From NCBI GenBank assembly GCA_028023455.1, contig JAQFVV010000517.1, positions 64,001 through 128,000 of the forward strand: a stretch of DNA of 64,000 bases. The letters run 5' to 3'. Each line of letters opens with the position of its first letter. Within the stretch, counting starts at the first letter, position 1. Below the pieces are notes generated by a model. That model made no database searches, was not told the DNA's origin, and saw nothing but the letters and a program-made list of their open reading frames with translations. Positions 35,732 through 50,230 of this stretch are shown piece by piece. Made by a program: the position numbers and the translations under genes. This stretch comes from Epiperipatus broadwayi. Its lineage: Eukaryota > Onychophora > Udeonychophora > Euonychophora > Peripatidae.

Positions 35732-36004
35732 TCTGCCTTATCAGGCACTGAGAAGAAAGACCATGGTGTTTCTTGATCTTAAACTCAGAGGTAAAAAGCC
35801 AATAAACTCACCACGCTGGCTAATGCGTGTTGGTGAGCAGCCCATCCATGTTCGTATACTATATGAATAAACATATAGTAATAACAGCTGCAACGACAAG
35901 AACGTATGGAGTGGACATTAGGAATTTGCCCTGCTCGGTTCCTTTAAGGCCTCCAAGAGGAATCAAAGGGTCTCCTTTCAGTTAATAGCAAACTCCTTTC
36001 TGCA

Positions 36005-36008
<4 letters not shown>
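35732..36008 (-). repeat. 5' leader of the RTE element
   Basis: GC-richer non-coding part upstream of the ATG at 35731. It ends sharply against a (TA)n tract at 36009. It probably contains the internal promoter of the element. Confidence 0.7.
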
Positions 36009-36041
<33 letters not shown>

Positions 36042-36048
36042 TTTCTAC

Positions 36049-36080
<32 letters not shown>
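36009..36080. repeat. (TA)n tracts
   Basis: 36009-36039 and 36050-36080, separated by AATTTTCTACAT. Confidence 0.93.
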
Positions 36081-36084
<4 letters not shown>

Positions 36085-36364
36085 AAAAGATCGATAAATC
36101 TACCTATAGTTTAAAAAAATCATTTGTTGTTATTAAAAAAAAATCTCTTTGATTTGATGTTTATATATGGAATATTATTATTGTTTATGGCTATTAGTTA
36201 TAGTTGTTTGGATTTATTATTTTATTTATTTGTGATGGTACATCACTGTGAATATTTAATTATTATATATAAATAAAGACATATAAATTGTTGATTATAA
36301 AAAAGATTATTTTATTTGTAGTGATTATTAAAAAAATACAATGTTATTATTTATGTATATATAT

Positions 36365-38260
36365 TGAGCCGGATTGATTTCCGATTCAATGGTTTTATTA
36401 TTAAAATTAATAAAGGAAAAAAAACAACTTCATTTTCATTAAATGTCTAATGCTAAAATTTGTATTATTATTTAAAACACATACACATTTATATTTAAAG
36501 TAGATCACTACTTTGTTTATAAAATTGATTTTAAAATAGTTTACTTTCACTGCCTGTTTTAATCAATTTGATTAAAAACAGACAAGCTTGCTAATTATAT
36601 ATTCCTGTTGCTTTTATTGTAATTATTTTAAAAGTTAATTCTAAAAAAAAAGCGGAGATTTAGTTTTGTATTTGTCATTTTTGTTTCAATTATTCCTGGT
36701 TGGAAGTCTTAAATTAGATTGAGCGGAAAATTAATATTTGCCCTGCCTGGAATATAGAAGGGACACTAATGAAAGTTTTGTGTGGGAAATGTAGCAAGGC
36801 AAGTATAGCCCACCAATTTTTAGAGAGAGAAAGAGAGAGATTATTAGACACACTTGGATTATCAACTGCTAAGAGTCAGATGGTTTTGAGTAGCTGTATG
36901 GATGTTTAATTGCCTGCTAAAAACTTAAATACTTATTGACAAACTTTGTTGATGTGCAAGATGTCAAAATCTACCGCTATGGGTTTTGCCATCATTAGAA
37001 TGTCTTGCTAATTTAAACAAAGGATGGACCCATGCCTACCAGCTCTCCTTCAGTCATGCCAAGAGCCTCTAAAATAAACACTGCCTCTACCTTGCCACTG
37101 TCAAAGGACCTGAAAGATGAACTATTATCAAAAGTGTGCATGCGTCACCAAATCACTAGGACTCTGCCTTACCATAAGCTAAACTTTTTCCTATTCTAGC
37201 CAGGGTAAATAAATTGCATTTAATTAAATCTCCTCTCAATCTAATGATAAATATGTTTTAAAATGGTATTGTTTTTTTTTAATTATTTATTATCTGTATG
37301 TACTTTTTCTAGCATTTAAAGTGTCTTGGAATCTTAGTTTTAAGATTCCAAGTTTGTTTGCAATTTTCGTTTATCAGGGAGTGCATAAGGTGATTGTATT
37401 TTACATGTTTAATATATACCTGATTATTTCGTTAACTATTACAAAATGCATTGGCAGTTTTCGTAGTCTTTATTTATTCACCTGCCCTTAGTTGTAAAAT
37501 AAGGAAACTTTAAGCATGTTTTGTTTGCACTTTTTGTGCAAACAACAAAATCTTTTTGCTGGCTATTTGTTAAGTTATTTCTTCGGGTTGTCTGAAAGTA
37601 GTCATTTCTTTCTGGATGATGTAAGATCACAATCAAATATCTTTTGCTGTCTTGTAAGTGAGATCAACCACGTTTACTTTGAATGTAGTATTATGTGCAG
37701 CAGTCCTGCATCGTTTTAACGACAGTAATTAGAATATTACTGCTCAGACATTTGCGCTGGTTACGTCGATTTCTGGCAGAACAGTAACTGTTTTATTATC
37801 CCTGATTCAGGAAACTAAAGTTGTTGTTTGTTTTGTAATTTTACAACTGGCCAGCAAGAAGATAGTTTCCTAGCCATTTCTTTTATTTTAAGTGAGATAA
37901 TTTTGCTCAAGGTGTTTTATGCCTTCATGTTTGTCGTACTCTTGTGCACTCTCTGGTAAATATGTGTATGTTAACATAAGTCACTTTTATATTCATGGCT
38001 AAATGTCTTCATTCTATTGCACAACTTTTAATAAAATTAATAAATTGTTTAAACTTAATTTGGCTGTCGTTTGTCTTTGTGCTTTGATTTCTCAACTGTC
38101 TAAATAATATTTAAGATATCTTGTTCATCCCTGAGTGTAGTTCGGTGCCTTTTGATTCACATATCCTGTCCACCCTAAAATAAATGTCATTCCTATTTTC
38201 AGACTAATGGCGCCCCCAGGGTCAGTATATGTGAATCACAAAGATCTTTCTCCCGTTACA
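36365..38260 (+). repeat. 5' LTR
   Basis: 1,896 bp, TG...CA ends, aligned along its length with 39838-41796. Contains AATAAA-type signals near 38025-38045 and 38177-38185. A short GA tract is at 36820-36841. Confidence 0.9.
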
Positions 38261-38296
38261 TATATAGTAATTTTGGCACGTCAATGTGGAGCTTCT
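38261..38296 (+). promoter_or_regulatory. Putative primer-binding site
   Basis: TTTGGCACGTCAATGTGGAG starts 12 bases after the LTR end. It partly matches the complement of a tRNA-Lys 3' end (TGGCGCCC, AACGTGGGGC) and the corresponding place in the element at 887. Mismatches leave the primer assignment open. Confidence 0.5.
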
Positions 38297-38738
38297 GAGT
38301 TTTCAAACCCATGTGAGATTTTGTTTAGACAGTTGAGAAAGATTTCAAATGTAAGTGGCAAGATCTAGTCAGTAGAGGTTCAATTTTTGTTAATTATTGC
38401 ATGTATTGTTGGAGCAGTTTGGTAGAACGGGGTTTTGTCTTTTTCATATGACATAAATAAATAAACAATAAATAGAGTATTTTCAAAAATAGTCTGTTGG
38501 AGTTAATGTTTTTTGAAGAGTTAAATATATATAGTTCGTCTTTTTCATATAACATAAATAATAAATAGTTTTTTTTTGTTGTTGTTTAAAAAAAAAATCG
38601 TTCAGAGTAAATTTTTGAATTTAAAAGTAGTAAAAAATTGTTCGTTGTCTTCTTGCATATAAATAAATAGCGTTTTATTTGCTTTGAGATTTTTGTTTAA
38701 AAAAAAAAGTTAGTATAGCGAGTTAGCATTGTATAAAA

Positions 38739-39608
38739 ATGGAATGTAAAGAAGAAGGTGACAGGGTGGCAGGTTTGGAAGAGAGCCCTGTTTTGTTTAA
38801 ATACCCCCAGATAGTAGAAAAAGAAGAGAGTGAGACACAGATGATGATGAGGTTGTTAATAGATATGAAACAAAATCGGCAAGCCGCAATGAAAGAAATA
38901 TGACAAGAGTTGCTAGAAATAAAACAGAGTCAACAAACAATGCTGCAGGAGCTGAGAGCAGAAATGAAAGAAATGAGAAGAGAAATGACAGGAAGAGTAG
39001 AAGAAACTCAACAAAAAGAAGTGGAGATGGAAAAGGATTTGAAAAATGAGATGAGTAAAGAGAATCAGAAAGTAGAAAAAGTAGTCATAAAAGATATAGA
39101 AATTGAAGTAGCACAGGAGAGTACTAGGACAGAGAGGGTGGAAATAAAGTTTGAAATAAGTAGAGAGTGGAGAGAGAGAGATAGTGTGGTGGAGAAAGAA
39201 AATCTTGGAGACAGTTATAAGTTACATCAAGTGGTTAAAAATGAGTTGAGTAAAATAACTGTTAGTGGTGAACAGGGGTTTAAAACTAAGGAAAAGTTTT
39301 TGGAATATGATTTTAAAATAGAAATAAAAGCCATTTATAAAGCAATCTTATTCAAGGCACGTAAAAAGTCTATGGGAAATGAAGTGTTGCTGTTTACTAG
39401 TGTTGATATGACTAAAAATAAAGTAGGAAAAGATGAAGAATTGGGAAGTTTCGTTAAGAAAAAGATTCAGGTGTATATGCTAGAAAGCAAAACAGAACTG
39501 GAAAGAGACAAAATCATAAATTCTAGGCAGGTAAAATATAAGAGAGAGAAAGGAACTTATTTCAGAAAATTAATAAAAAGAGTAAAAGAAAAGCCGGACA
39601 AAAGTTAA
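38739..39608 (+). pseudogene. Gag-like coiled-coil ORF with one in-frame TGA
   Basis: From ATG at 38739 the frame runs 54 codons (start MECKEEGDRVAGL), meets TGA at 38901, and then stays open for 235 codons to TAA at 39606. The residues after the stop (QQTMLQELRAEMKEMRREM) form a heptad-rich, Lys/Glu-rich coiled coil, followed by a mixed charged region with YDFKIEIKAIYKAILFKARK. No zinc knuckle, protease or RT motif is present. Length and place fit the N-terminal part of Gag of a non-autonomous element. A single nonsense codon in otherwise open sequence suggests recent loss or readthrough; I favour loss. Confidence 0.7.
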
Positions 39609-39769
39609 AGGTTCGGCTTTTAGCAATTGGACAGATTGTTTTAAAACAGAAAAAAATTTGTTAATGTTTTATGAGAATGGATAAATGTAAGAAATGAAAT
39701 ATTGTTTTGGTTTTTCATGAGTGCGTTCAGCCAAATTCCTAGGGGTAGTTTTTGAAATGTTTTTAGTTT

Positions 39770-39793
39770 AAAAAAAAAAAGGGAGAAAAAAGT
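39770..39793 (+). promoter_or_regulatory. Polypurine tract
   Basis: A-rich purine run with GGGAGAAAAAAG, about 45 bp before the start of the repeated LTR sequence. TGCAGG at 39794 directly follows it and could be the original LTR start, in which case the 5' LTR has lost about 45 bp. Confidence 0.5.
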
Positions 39794-39837
39794 TGCAGGA
39801 ATGTTTTTTTTTTTTTTTGATCATGTGTTGAGGCAGT

Positions 39838-40294
39838 TGAGCTGGATTGATTTCCGATTCAATGGTTTTATTACTGAAATTAATAAAGGAAAAAAACAAC
39901 TTTATTTTCATTAAATGTTTAATGCTAAAATTTGTATTATTATTTAAAACACATACACATTTATATTTAAAGTAGATCACTACTGTGTTTATAAAATTGA
40001 TTTTAAAATAATTTACTTTCACCGCCTGTTTTAATCAATTTGATTAAAAACAGACAAGCTTGCTAATTATATATTCCTGTTGCTTTTATTGTAATTATTT
40101 TTAAAGTTAATTCTAATAAAAAAAGTGGAGATTTAGTTTTGTATTTGTCGTTTTTGTTTCAATTATCCCTGATTGGAAGTCTTAAATTAGATTGAGTGGT
40201 AAATTAATATTTGCCCTGCCTGGAATATAGAATGGACACTAATGAAAGTTTTGTGAGGGAAATGTAGCAAGGCAAGGATAGCCCACCAATTTTT

Positions 40295-40377
<83 letters not shown>

Positions 40378-41796
40378 TAGAAACACTTGGATTATCAACT
40401 GCTAAGAGTCAGATGGTTTTGAGTAGCTGTTCAGACGTTTAATTGCCTGCTAAAAACTTAAATACTTATTGACAAACTTCGTTGCTGTGCAAGATGTCAA
40501 AATCTACCACTATGGGTTTTGCCATCATTAGAATGTCTTGCTAATTTAAACAAAGGATGGACCCACGCCTACCAGCTCTCCTTCAGTCATGCCATGAGCC
40601 TCTAAAATAAACACTGCCTCTACCTTGCCACTGTCAAAGGACCTGAAAGATGAACTATTATCAAAAGTGTGCACTCATCACCAAATCACTAGGACTCTGA
40701 CTTACCGTAAGCTAAACTTTTTCCTATTCTAGCCAGGATAAATAAATTGCATTTAATTAAATCTCTGCTCAATCTAATAATAAATATGTTTTAAAATGGT
40801 ATTGTTTTTTTAACTATTTATTATCTGTATGTACTCTTTTCTAGTATTTAAAGTGTCTTGGAATCTTAGTTTTAAGATTCCAAGTTTGTTTGCAATTTTC
40901 GTTTATCAGGGAGTGCATAAGGTGATTGTATTTTATATGTTTAATATATACCTGATTATTTCATTAACTATTACAAAACACATTGGCAGTTTTCATAGTC
41001 TTTATTTATTCAACTGCCCTTAGTTGTAAAATAAGGAATCTTTAAGCATGTTTCGTTTGTGCTTTTTGTGCAAACAACAAAATCTTTTTGCTGGCTATTT
41101 GTTAAGTTATTTCTTCGGGTTGTCTGAAAGTAGTCCTTTCTTTCTGGATTATGTAAGATCATAATCAAATATCTTTTGCTGTCTTGTAAGTGAGATCAAC
41201 CTAATTTACTTTGAATGTAGTATTATGCACAGCAGTCCTGCGGCGTTTTAATGACAGTAATTAGAATATTACTGCTCAGATGTTCATGCTGGTTACGTCG
41301 ATTTCCGGCAGGACAGTAACTGTTTTATTATCCCTGATTCAGGAAGCTAAAGTTGTTGTTTGTTTTGTAATTTTACAACTGGCCAGCAAGAAGATATTTT
41401 CCTAGCCATTTCTTATATTTTAAGTGAGATAATTTTGCTGCCAAGGTGTTTTATGCCTTCATGTTTGTCATACTCTTGTGCACTCTCTGGTAAATATGCG
41501 TATGTTAACATAAGTCACTTTTATATTCATGGCTAGATGTCTTCATTCTATTGCACAACTTTTAATAAAATTAATAAATTGGTTAAACTTAATTTGGCTG
41601 ACGTTTGTCTTTGTGCTTTGATTTCTCAACTGTCTAAATAATATTTAAGATATCTTGTTTCTCCCTGAATTTAGTTCAATGCCTTTTGATTCGCATATCC
41701 TTTCCACCCTAAAATAAATGTCTAGTTCCTATTTTCGGACTAGTGGCGCCCCCGGCGTCAGTATATGTGAATCACAAAGATCTTTCTCCTGTTACA
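39838..41796 (+). repeat. 3' LTR
   Basis: 1,959 bp, longer than the 5' LTR mainly because of a GA expansion at 40300-40373. Ends GTTACA and runs into (TA)n at 41797. Confidence 0.9.
40300..40373 (+). repeat. (GA)n expansion in the 3' LTR
   Basis: About 74 bp of GA. The homologous place in the 5' LTR (36820-36841) has only about 22 bp. Confidence 0.95.
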
Positions 41797-41816
41797 ATAT
41801 ATATATATATATATAA

Positions 41817-44246
<2,430 letters not shown>

Positions 44247-44729
44247 ACTCCATTTTATACTACTGATATGCATGACCATATGCATGTGAAAAAGATAAAT
44301 GATTTCTAATATAAGTATTTCAAGATGATCCTGCAATCATATCACATGTCCCCAATCACCATCTCCCACACATATATATGATCAGTGCTTAGATTATGTT
44401 AAGATAACAAATCTTCAAACTTTAATGTTCAATCTTCAATCATCTCTACTCTCCTACTTTTTAGCCATCCATATCAATAAAAATCCAAGAAAGGAAAATT
44501 CAAAGTTCTTGTTGATACCAATATTATTGTCATAGTCATGTTGACTTTAAGACATTCTGATCCCTCACATAGAGGACTTTAATATGACCATTTAAATATA
44601 CAGAAGTGGGTTGGGCAGAAAACAGGATGGATATACATAGTATTATTTCTGGGAACTTTCATTGTAATAAAAATATATCTAAATAGCTTATGTTTCAGTA
44701 CAATTACAAGTATATCTATATAAACAGAG

Positions 44730-44915
44730 ATGAATTTGCCATTTGATGTTGCCAGTAAACTATCAATTACTACAAATTGACAGTTCACTTAAGGCTAAAC
44801 AAGTTTTTTCTATTAACTGACAATAGCTCCTTTGTTGGATTTTATAAAAGTAAATTGAGATAGTTTTAATTTAAATGTAAGTTGTTAAATGAATTTAAAC
44901 CCAGAAAGCTAATTT
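44730..44915 (+). repeat. Single arm of a fold-back repeat family
   Basis: TGATGTTGCCAGTAAACTAT through CTCCTTTGTTGGATTTTA is related to the arms at 45058-45184 and 52841-52950. No inverted partner arm is evident next to this copy. Confidence 0.55.
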
Positions 44916-45057
44916 TATAGGTGTGAGTATGTGAAAGAATATTTTCTTGACATTCTGTAAGTAATATTTTAATTTTTTGTAGAGGGTTGTATATGTTGAA
45001 TTAAATATTTTTATGGATTTTTATTATAATAAAGAATAAATATAAGGAGATTATATC

Positions 45058-45371
45058 TATGTAATCCCAAATAACTTTTGCCTTTTGATATTGTCAGGAA
45101 ACTATCACTTATTACTAAATTGATAATTTTCATGAGGATAAACATGTTTTGCCATTAACATATAATAACACTTTTGTTGGGTTATTTATGGAAGTAAAAT
45201 GAGGTTGTCTTTTTCTTCAAATTCAAGTTGTTAGTTCAATAAAAAGCCCAACAAAAGAGCTAGTACAGGTTAATTAAAAAAAACTTGTTTATTCTCATGA
45301 TAATTATCAATTAATAAAAATTAATAGTTACCTGGAAACATCAAAAGACTAAAGTTATTTGTAATTATCTG
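45058..45371. mobile_element. Fold-back (MITE-like) element with ~125-bp arms
   Basis: Left arm 45058-45184 and right arm 45244-45371 are imperfect inverted repeats, from AATAACTTTTGCCTTTTGAT at the outer end to CTTTTGTTGGG at the inner end. The spacer is about 60 bp and non-coding. Related arms occur at 44730 and 52841-53100. No target duplication established. Confidence 0.7.
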
Positions 45372-46154
45372 AATATAAGTTCCTTACATGTATTATTTAT
45401 TATAATAATGCATAAACATATTTAATTATGCGTATATAAAATGTCTTGTATGATTTATTATAAAGACAGAAATGATGGACTCAAGTGATAAAGATTCCTA
45501 TATTTGTCTTTATCTGAGTAAAGTAAATAAAATATTAATTTGGTCTATTGACTGGGACTATTGTACTTAGTCAATCATCATATAATTTGATCATCATACA
45601 ATTTGTAGGCAAATGACTGCACTATTTCTTAAATATGTATAAATATATGTGTGAACATTGAGTGATAAATATAAATTCCCATGTAATAAATATAAAATAT
45701 TTCTCACAGTTTTATATAAATTTCATTAAACAGGTCCATATAAAATGTTTAAAGATAGATTAATAAATAATCATTTTTACAAGCTTTTAAATAACTATTA
45801 CCCAATGATTTAATTATGTTAATCATAAGTGTGCATAGCCAAGAGATATCATATGCAAATGACTTTAGTCCAGTCAAGGCATAAAATTAACCAATATAGT
45901 ATCAGTAATCTGTTGACAGGTAATAAATGAAAATCCTCTTATTATCAAAGACTAAGATTTTAAATACACCTTGGTGATAGCAGTTTAATTAAATATTTTG
46001 ATGCAAAAATGACCAAAAATGTATAAATAAACTTCACTAGGCAAGATATATTCATTTTACAAAGATGAGATCTGATATTAAATATGGATATTTCCTTCAA
46101 ATATAGAGTGACAGTTTTGCCACTTGAAATTATTTTTGCATAACAGTGACAGAT

Positions 46155-46157
<3 letters not shown>
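45372..46157. other. Unassigned AT-rich DNA
   Basis: Nothing recognised. Confidence 0.5.

Positions 46158-46245
<88 letters not shown>
46158..46245. repeat. (TA)n microsatellite, 88 bp
   Basis: Uninterrupted TA. The minus-strand open frame across it is a composition artefact. Confidence 0.97.
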
Positions 46246-46247
<2 letters not shown>

Positions 46248-46906
46248 ATTTACAAATAAAGGAAACTTGAAGAGCTTAGCATTTTCCAGACAGTAAAAAT
46301 CAAAATCTATTAAGCTTAGACTGATTTGCATCTTCAAGATATATGGTTTTTTGTGAGTTGATTTACATAACACTTATAAGATTACTTTTGCAACATTTTT
46401 GGATTAACAAATGTATTATTTTTTGTGTATTTACTATATATTGCTGATTATTTTAATTATTTAAAATAAAACAATAAATGTATAAACTTTGATTTTATTA
46501 GTACATTTTTAGATTTAAACATAAATTAATAAATTTGACCATAATGTTAATTAAAGAAACTATGACTAGTAATATGACAATGTCCTATGACCATGTTGTT
46601 TGACACTGATTGCATTATGTCATTAACAACACTGTTAAGGATCTTATGAGAAATTAAAAAAAAAAAATTAAAACAGTTTTAATATTTTAAAGGAAACTTT
46701 TACAAATAAATCAGAGTTTAATATTTTATAAATTGCATTTTAAAAATAAATTTCATTAATATCTCCTATTATAAATTGTAACTTTGTTAATTTTAAAAAA
46801 AAAAAAAATAGTTTATAGAGTAAAAATAAAAAAAAAAATTTTACTTAGCGTGTTTTTTTCTGACTATATATGCTTCAATGTCAGTATTAAAATGCCTATA
46901 TTGCAA

Positions 46907-46907
<1 letters not shown>
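46246..46907. other. Unassigned AT-rich DNA
   Basis: Poly(A) runs at 46795-46809 and around 46830; nothing else seen. Confidence 0.5.
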
Positions 46908-47272
<365 letters not shown>

Positions 47273-47578
47273 CAAAATTTAAATGTGCATGAAACTACAT
47301 TAAAGTCTTACAAACAATTTTTTTCAATATCCTAATATATAAATTTTATTTTGCTGAGATTACTGAGTCTTTATCACAAAAACATAAAATAATGAAACAG
47401 AAGTTAATCTTCTTGTAACAAGATTATGTAATATACATGGTGCCATAACATTAAATGCATGCGTTATTTTGTTGTGTAATTTATATAATAAAACGAAGTA
47501 TGCTATGATTTTATCATGATAATATTAAAAATGAGTCATTATCAATAAGGCTTTATTTAAATCTACAAATAGTAAAAT

Positions 47579-47651
47579 ATGAGATGGCATGGAGAGTTGA
47601 GGTTCATGTGAAAGTCTGAGTTCAAATCTCGCATATATATATATATATATA
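47579..47651 (+). mobile_element. SINE fragment ending in (TA)n
   Basis: GAGATGGCATGGAGAGTTGA, then a B-box-like GAGTTCAAATC, then (TA)n at 47632-47651. Same family as 11655-11718. Confidence 0.45.
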
Positions 47652-48318
47652 TGTAATAAAAATAATAAATTTAATGGTAACAAACTATTATAAATATTCC
47701 TTAAATTCGCATAAAAAAAAAAAAAAAAACAAAGCAGAAGCAAACGTCATCAATTCAAATCCCATGAATCTTGTATTTTAATGTTATCAGCTTGTCTATT
47801 TATTAAATGCTTTTTATTCCTATTTACAAAAATTGCCTCCTTAATTTTTTTTTATTATGGTTTCTCTCTTCATGAAGAATTTTCACATTTTCTAAATCAA
47901 ATTTAAATTTATATTCACACATTTTTTCATGATCAAAAAGAACTGAAGGAGAAAACTGATGGTGATTTAATGTCTCCTTCAGTTTTCTTTGATCATGAAA
48001 AAACAAGTACATATAAATTTAAATTTATTTTGAAAATGTAAAAATTCTTCATGAAGAGAGAAACCATAGTAAAAAAAAAATAAGGAGGCAATTTTTATAA
48101 ATAGGAATAAAGTGCATTTAATAAATAGATAAGCTGCTAACATTAAAATACAAGATTCATGGGATTTGAATTGATGGTGCTTGCTTCTGCTTTGTTTTTT
48201 TCATTTAGAAGCATTTGAGGCATGTTTAAAAAATTAACCAAAATTACTTCTGTGGATTTAAGGATTGTTTATAATTGTTTTTTACCATTAAATTTATTTT
48301 TTTTATTATAAATACAAT
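47651..48318. mobile_element. Inverted pair of PLE 3' ends bounded by (TA)n, copy E
   Basis: Left arm 47651-47962 and right arm 47964-48318 are imperfect inverted repeats of each other. Landmarks are AATTTAATGGTAA at the outer ends, AAGCAGAAGCAAACG / GCTTGCTTCTGCTTT, and CCTTCAGTTTTCT near the centre. TA tracts lie directly outside (47632-47651 and 48354-48426). Each arm encodes the last part of a GIY-YIG domain. The right arm has an extra ~65 bp near 48200. Confidence 0.85.
47824..48012 (-). pseudogene. PLE GIY-YIG C-terminal end, left arm
   Basis: 62-codon frame. SVLFDHEKMCEYKFKFDLEN followed by VKILHEERNHNKKKLRR matches the end of PLE endonucleases, with the pattern H-x-FDFxNxKIL-x-x-E-x-x-x-x-KRKLxEA. 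The N-terminal part of the frame crosses the centre of the inverted repeat and is not native. Confidence 0.65.
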
Positions 48319-48347
48319 TTTGTTTTAATTAACAGACATTTTATTTA

Positions 48348-48353
<6 letters not shown>

Positions 48354-48426
<73 letters not shown>
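48354..48426. repeat. (TA)n microsatellite between two PLE ends
   Basis: 73 bp of TA. It separates inverted copy E from the 3' end of copy B. Confidence 0.97.
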
Positions 48427-48428
<2 letters not shown>

Positions 48429-48429
48429 C

Positions 48430-50230
48430 AGGTTCATCCATGTTAAAAAAATTAAATATTGATATATCGACATTTTGACATGATCAAACAAGTCATCCAC
48501 TGGGTGATAAAAGGTAGAAAGACAGTTGTAGAGGTGCTAGAATCACTGATTTGAAAAAAAAATGTTAAAATTCCACCAATAGCAAAAGTGTTAAATTAAG
48601 AGTGATTTTTTTAAAAAAAATCTTTCCAAATAGGAGAAAGTTTGCATGTATCATTTCACTTATTGATACAATCTGGCCTTTTAAGTATCTCAATGGCTTC
48701 TCTAATTTTGCACTGATAGAGATTATCACATCTGGATATGATTCTGGTACTAGAAAAATCAATTTTATGACCTGAATCTATAGTATGGAGTGAGAGTGCT
48801 GATGATGATGAGTGTTATTTAACTGCATTAGCATGATCATCTATCCTAACACTGATGTGATGATTACTCATACTTATGTAAGAAGGTTTACAATTTTCGC
48901 ATGAGATTTGATAAACAACATGAGATTCAAGAGGGATTGATTCCTTAGGCTTGGTTATTATATTGCTGATCTTTTGATGAGTAGAAAATGTATCTATATT
49001 ACAGCATTTTAATATAAATCCAATACAGTTAATTTTATGTAATTTTTTTAGCAAATAAGTTTTTCAAACTTCAGATAAAGTCAGATTCATTTTGTTTGAT
49101 TGACAGATATATGAGATTCTACAATGTTTAATGTTGTATTTTTACCTTCAAAAATGATTATTCATTAATCGACCTTTTAAGAGTTTATCTTTATCTGTTT
49201 AATGATGTTTATTTAAAACTTCCAGAAAGGTTTAATTTCAATCTAAGTCAATTCCTGTTACTCGAGATTTATTTAAGATCTTAAACCCATATAATAAGTG
49301 GTGGATATCCACTTATTATCTGAATGTTGCATGACAAGAGATTGCTGATATGGCAGGTGTGATGTGATTTGCACATGACAAGAAATAAGATATGTGTTTT
49401 TATAGTTTAATTATATAACAGATTGACAATTATTATTGTTAGCCCTAGTGGCACTATTTGCCAATGTTCACCTTTTAATTTCAGTATAAAATCATTGTTT
49501 CTTTACTAAGTTTAATATATTGGCCTTGGATTTCTTAGACATTTAAATTTACAAATAAATGCAGTATAACTTACCTGATCATTAAGATTCTAGCATGTCG
49601 CTACATGTTTTGGATTGAACTTACACATCAATCAATAATCTTGAAAAAGTTATGCGAGATCATTTTGATAAGTCAATAGAATAATCTCTCTGAGCATTTT
49701 TGCTGTGTAATCAATAATATTATCATGAAAAGTAAGAACAAAAATATAAAATCTACTACTCAAGTGTAATGAAGAAACTCCATGTCTGTAAATATTGTAA
49801 AAATGCCTACATTCATTTGATCAATTTTATGTTTGCTGACATTTTCAAAAATTATCAGGATGAAATTAGGTATAATGCAAGTTTCTGTAAATAGAGATTG
49901 ATAATCTTCCCTTAGTTTTTCACTGCTAAGAAAATTGTTTCTCTTTTAAAAATACATTTTGGTAGATGACAATGTCTATTTATTTGAATGCCAGAGCCTG
50001 GAAATGAGGAAAGAATTCTTGATGCTTGAATTTATGTAGAATCCAGTTGTAGTCACCTAAAAGTTTAATGCTGTTTTTGTTTTTGTATTCTAATAAATTA
50101 AGGGGAAAAATTAAATGAAATAATTTAAATAAAAATTATAAAAAAATCAAATTTTATTTTACAAAAATATACCATATACCATTGGAAAGGCAATGTAAAG
50201 TTAAAAGAATGTATAACTAATGTATACATT
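48430..50230 (-). pseudogene. Penelope-like element, copy B
   Basis: The clear part is 48815-49054: KPKESIPLESHVVYQISCEN followed by KPSYISMSNHHISVRIDDH. This is the PLE linker and GIY-YIG core (VVYQI then YIG, the latter changed to YIS). 48470-48990 aligns with copy A at 15570-16060, including the 3' UTR. Upstream (49060-50230, minus) only weak similarity remains, for example the stretch near 50185 that resembles 16750 in copy A. Decayed. Confidence 0.65.

Larger units (their letters stand above)
32732..36008 (-). mobile_element. Near-complete RTE-clade LINE, copy 1
   Basis: A 3.28-kb non-LTR retrotransposon on the minus strand, bounded by (TA)n on both sides. It has a 5' leader with higher GC (35732-36008), an endonuclease and RT polyprotein broken by three frameshifts, and a very short 3' UTR that runs straight into TA, as is usual in RTE elements. 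The frames are long and motifs are well kept, so the copy is young compared with copy 2 at 18.2-22 kb. Related sequences are often misannotated in invertebrates as craniofacial development protein 2. Confidence 0.92.
36365..41796 (+). mobile_element. Non-autonomous LTR retrotransposon
   Basis: Two long direct repeats (36365-38260 and 39838-41796) beginning TGAGC and ending GTTACA flank a 1,577-bp internal region. It has no RT, protease or integrase, only a coiled-coil gag-like frame with one stop. The flanks are TA on both sides, compatible with a 4-6 bp ATAT duplication. The LTRs are still highly similar, so the insertion is fairly recent. A shared PBS-like segment and GTTACA/ATTACA LTR ends suggest a gypsy-type relative, perhaps of the family at 1-8311, supplies enzymes in trans (inference). 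Confidence 0.9.

Noticed and set aside
38207-38226. TGGCGCCC sequence resembling a tRNA-Lys primer-binding site
   Set aside because: The same sequence is present near the end of the second long repeat (41743-41760), so it lies inside the LTR, and the repeat continues past it to GTTACA.
39768-40398. Minus-strand frames of 84 and 64 codons around the 3' LTR start
   Set aside because: They cover the polypurine/poly(T) run and the GA tract (Leu-Ser repeats) and lie in non-coding LTR sequence.
48785-48830. CTGATGATGATGAG near 48.8 kb as another hammerhead
   Set aside because: No GAAA at a suitable distance and no complementary stem I; it is part of a decayed PLE coding region.
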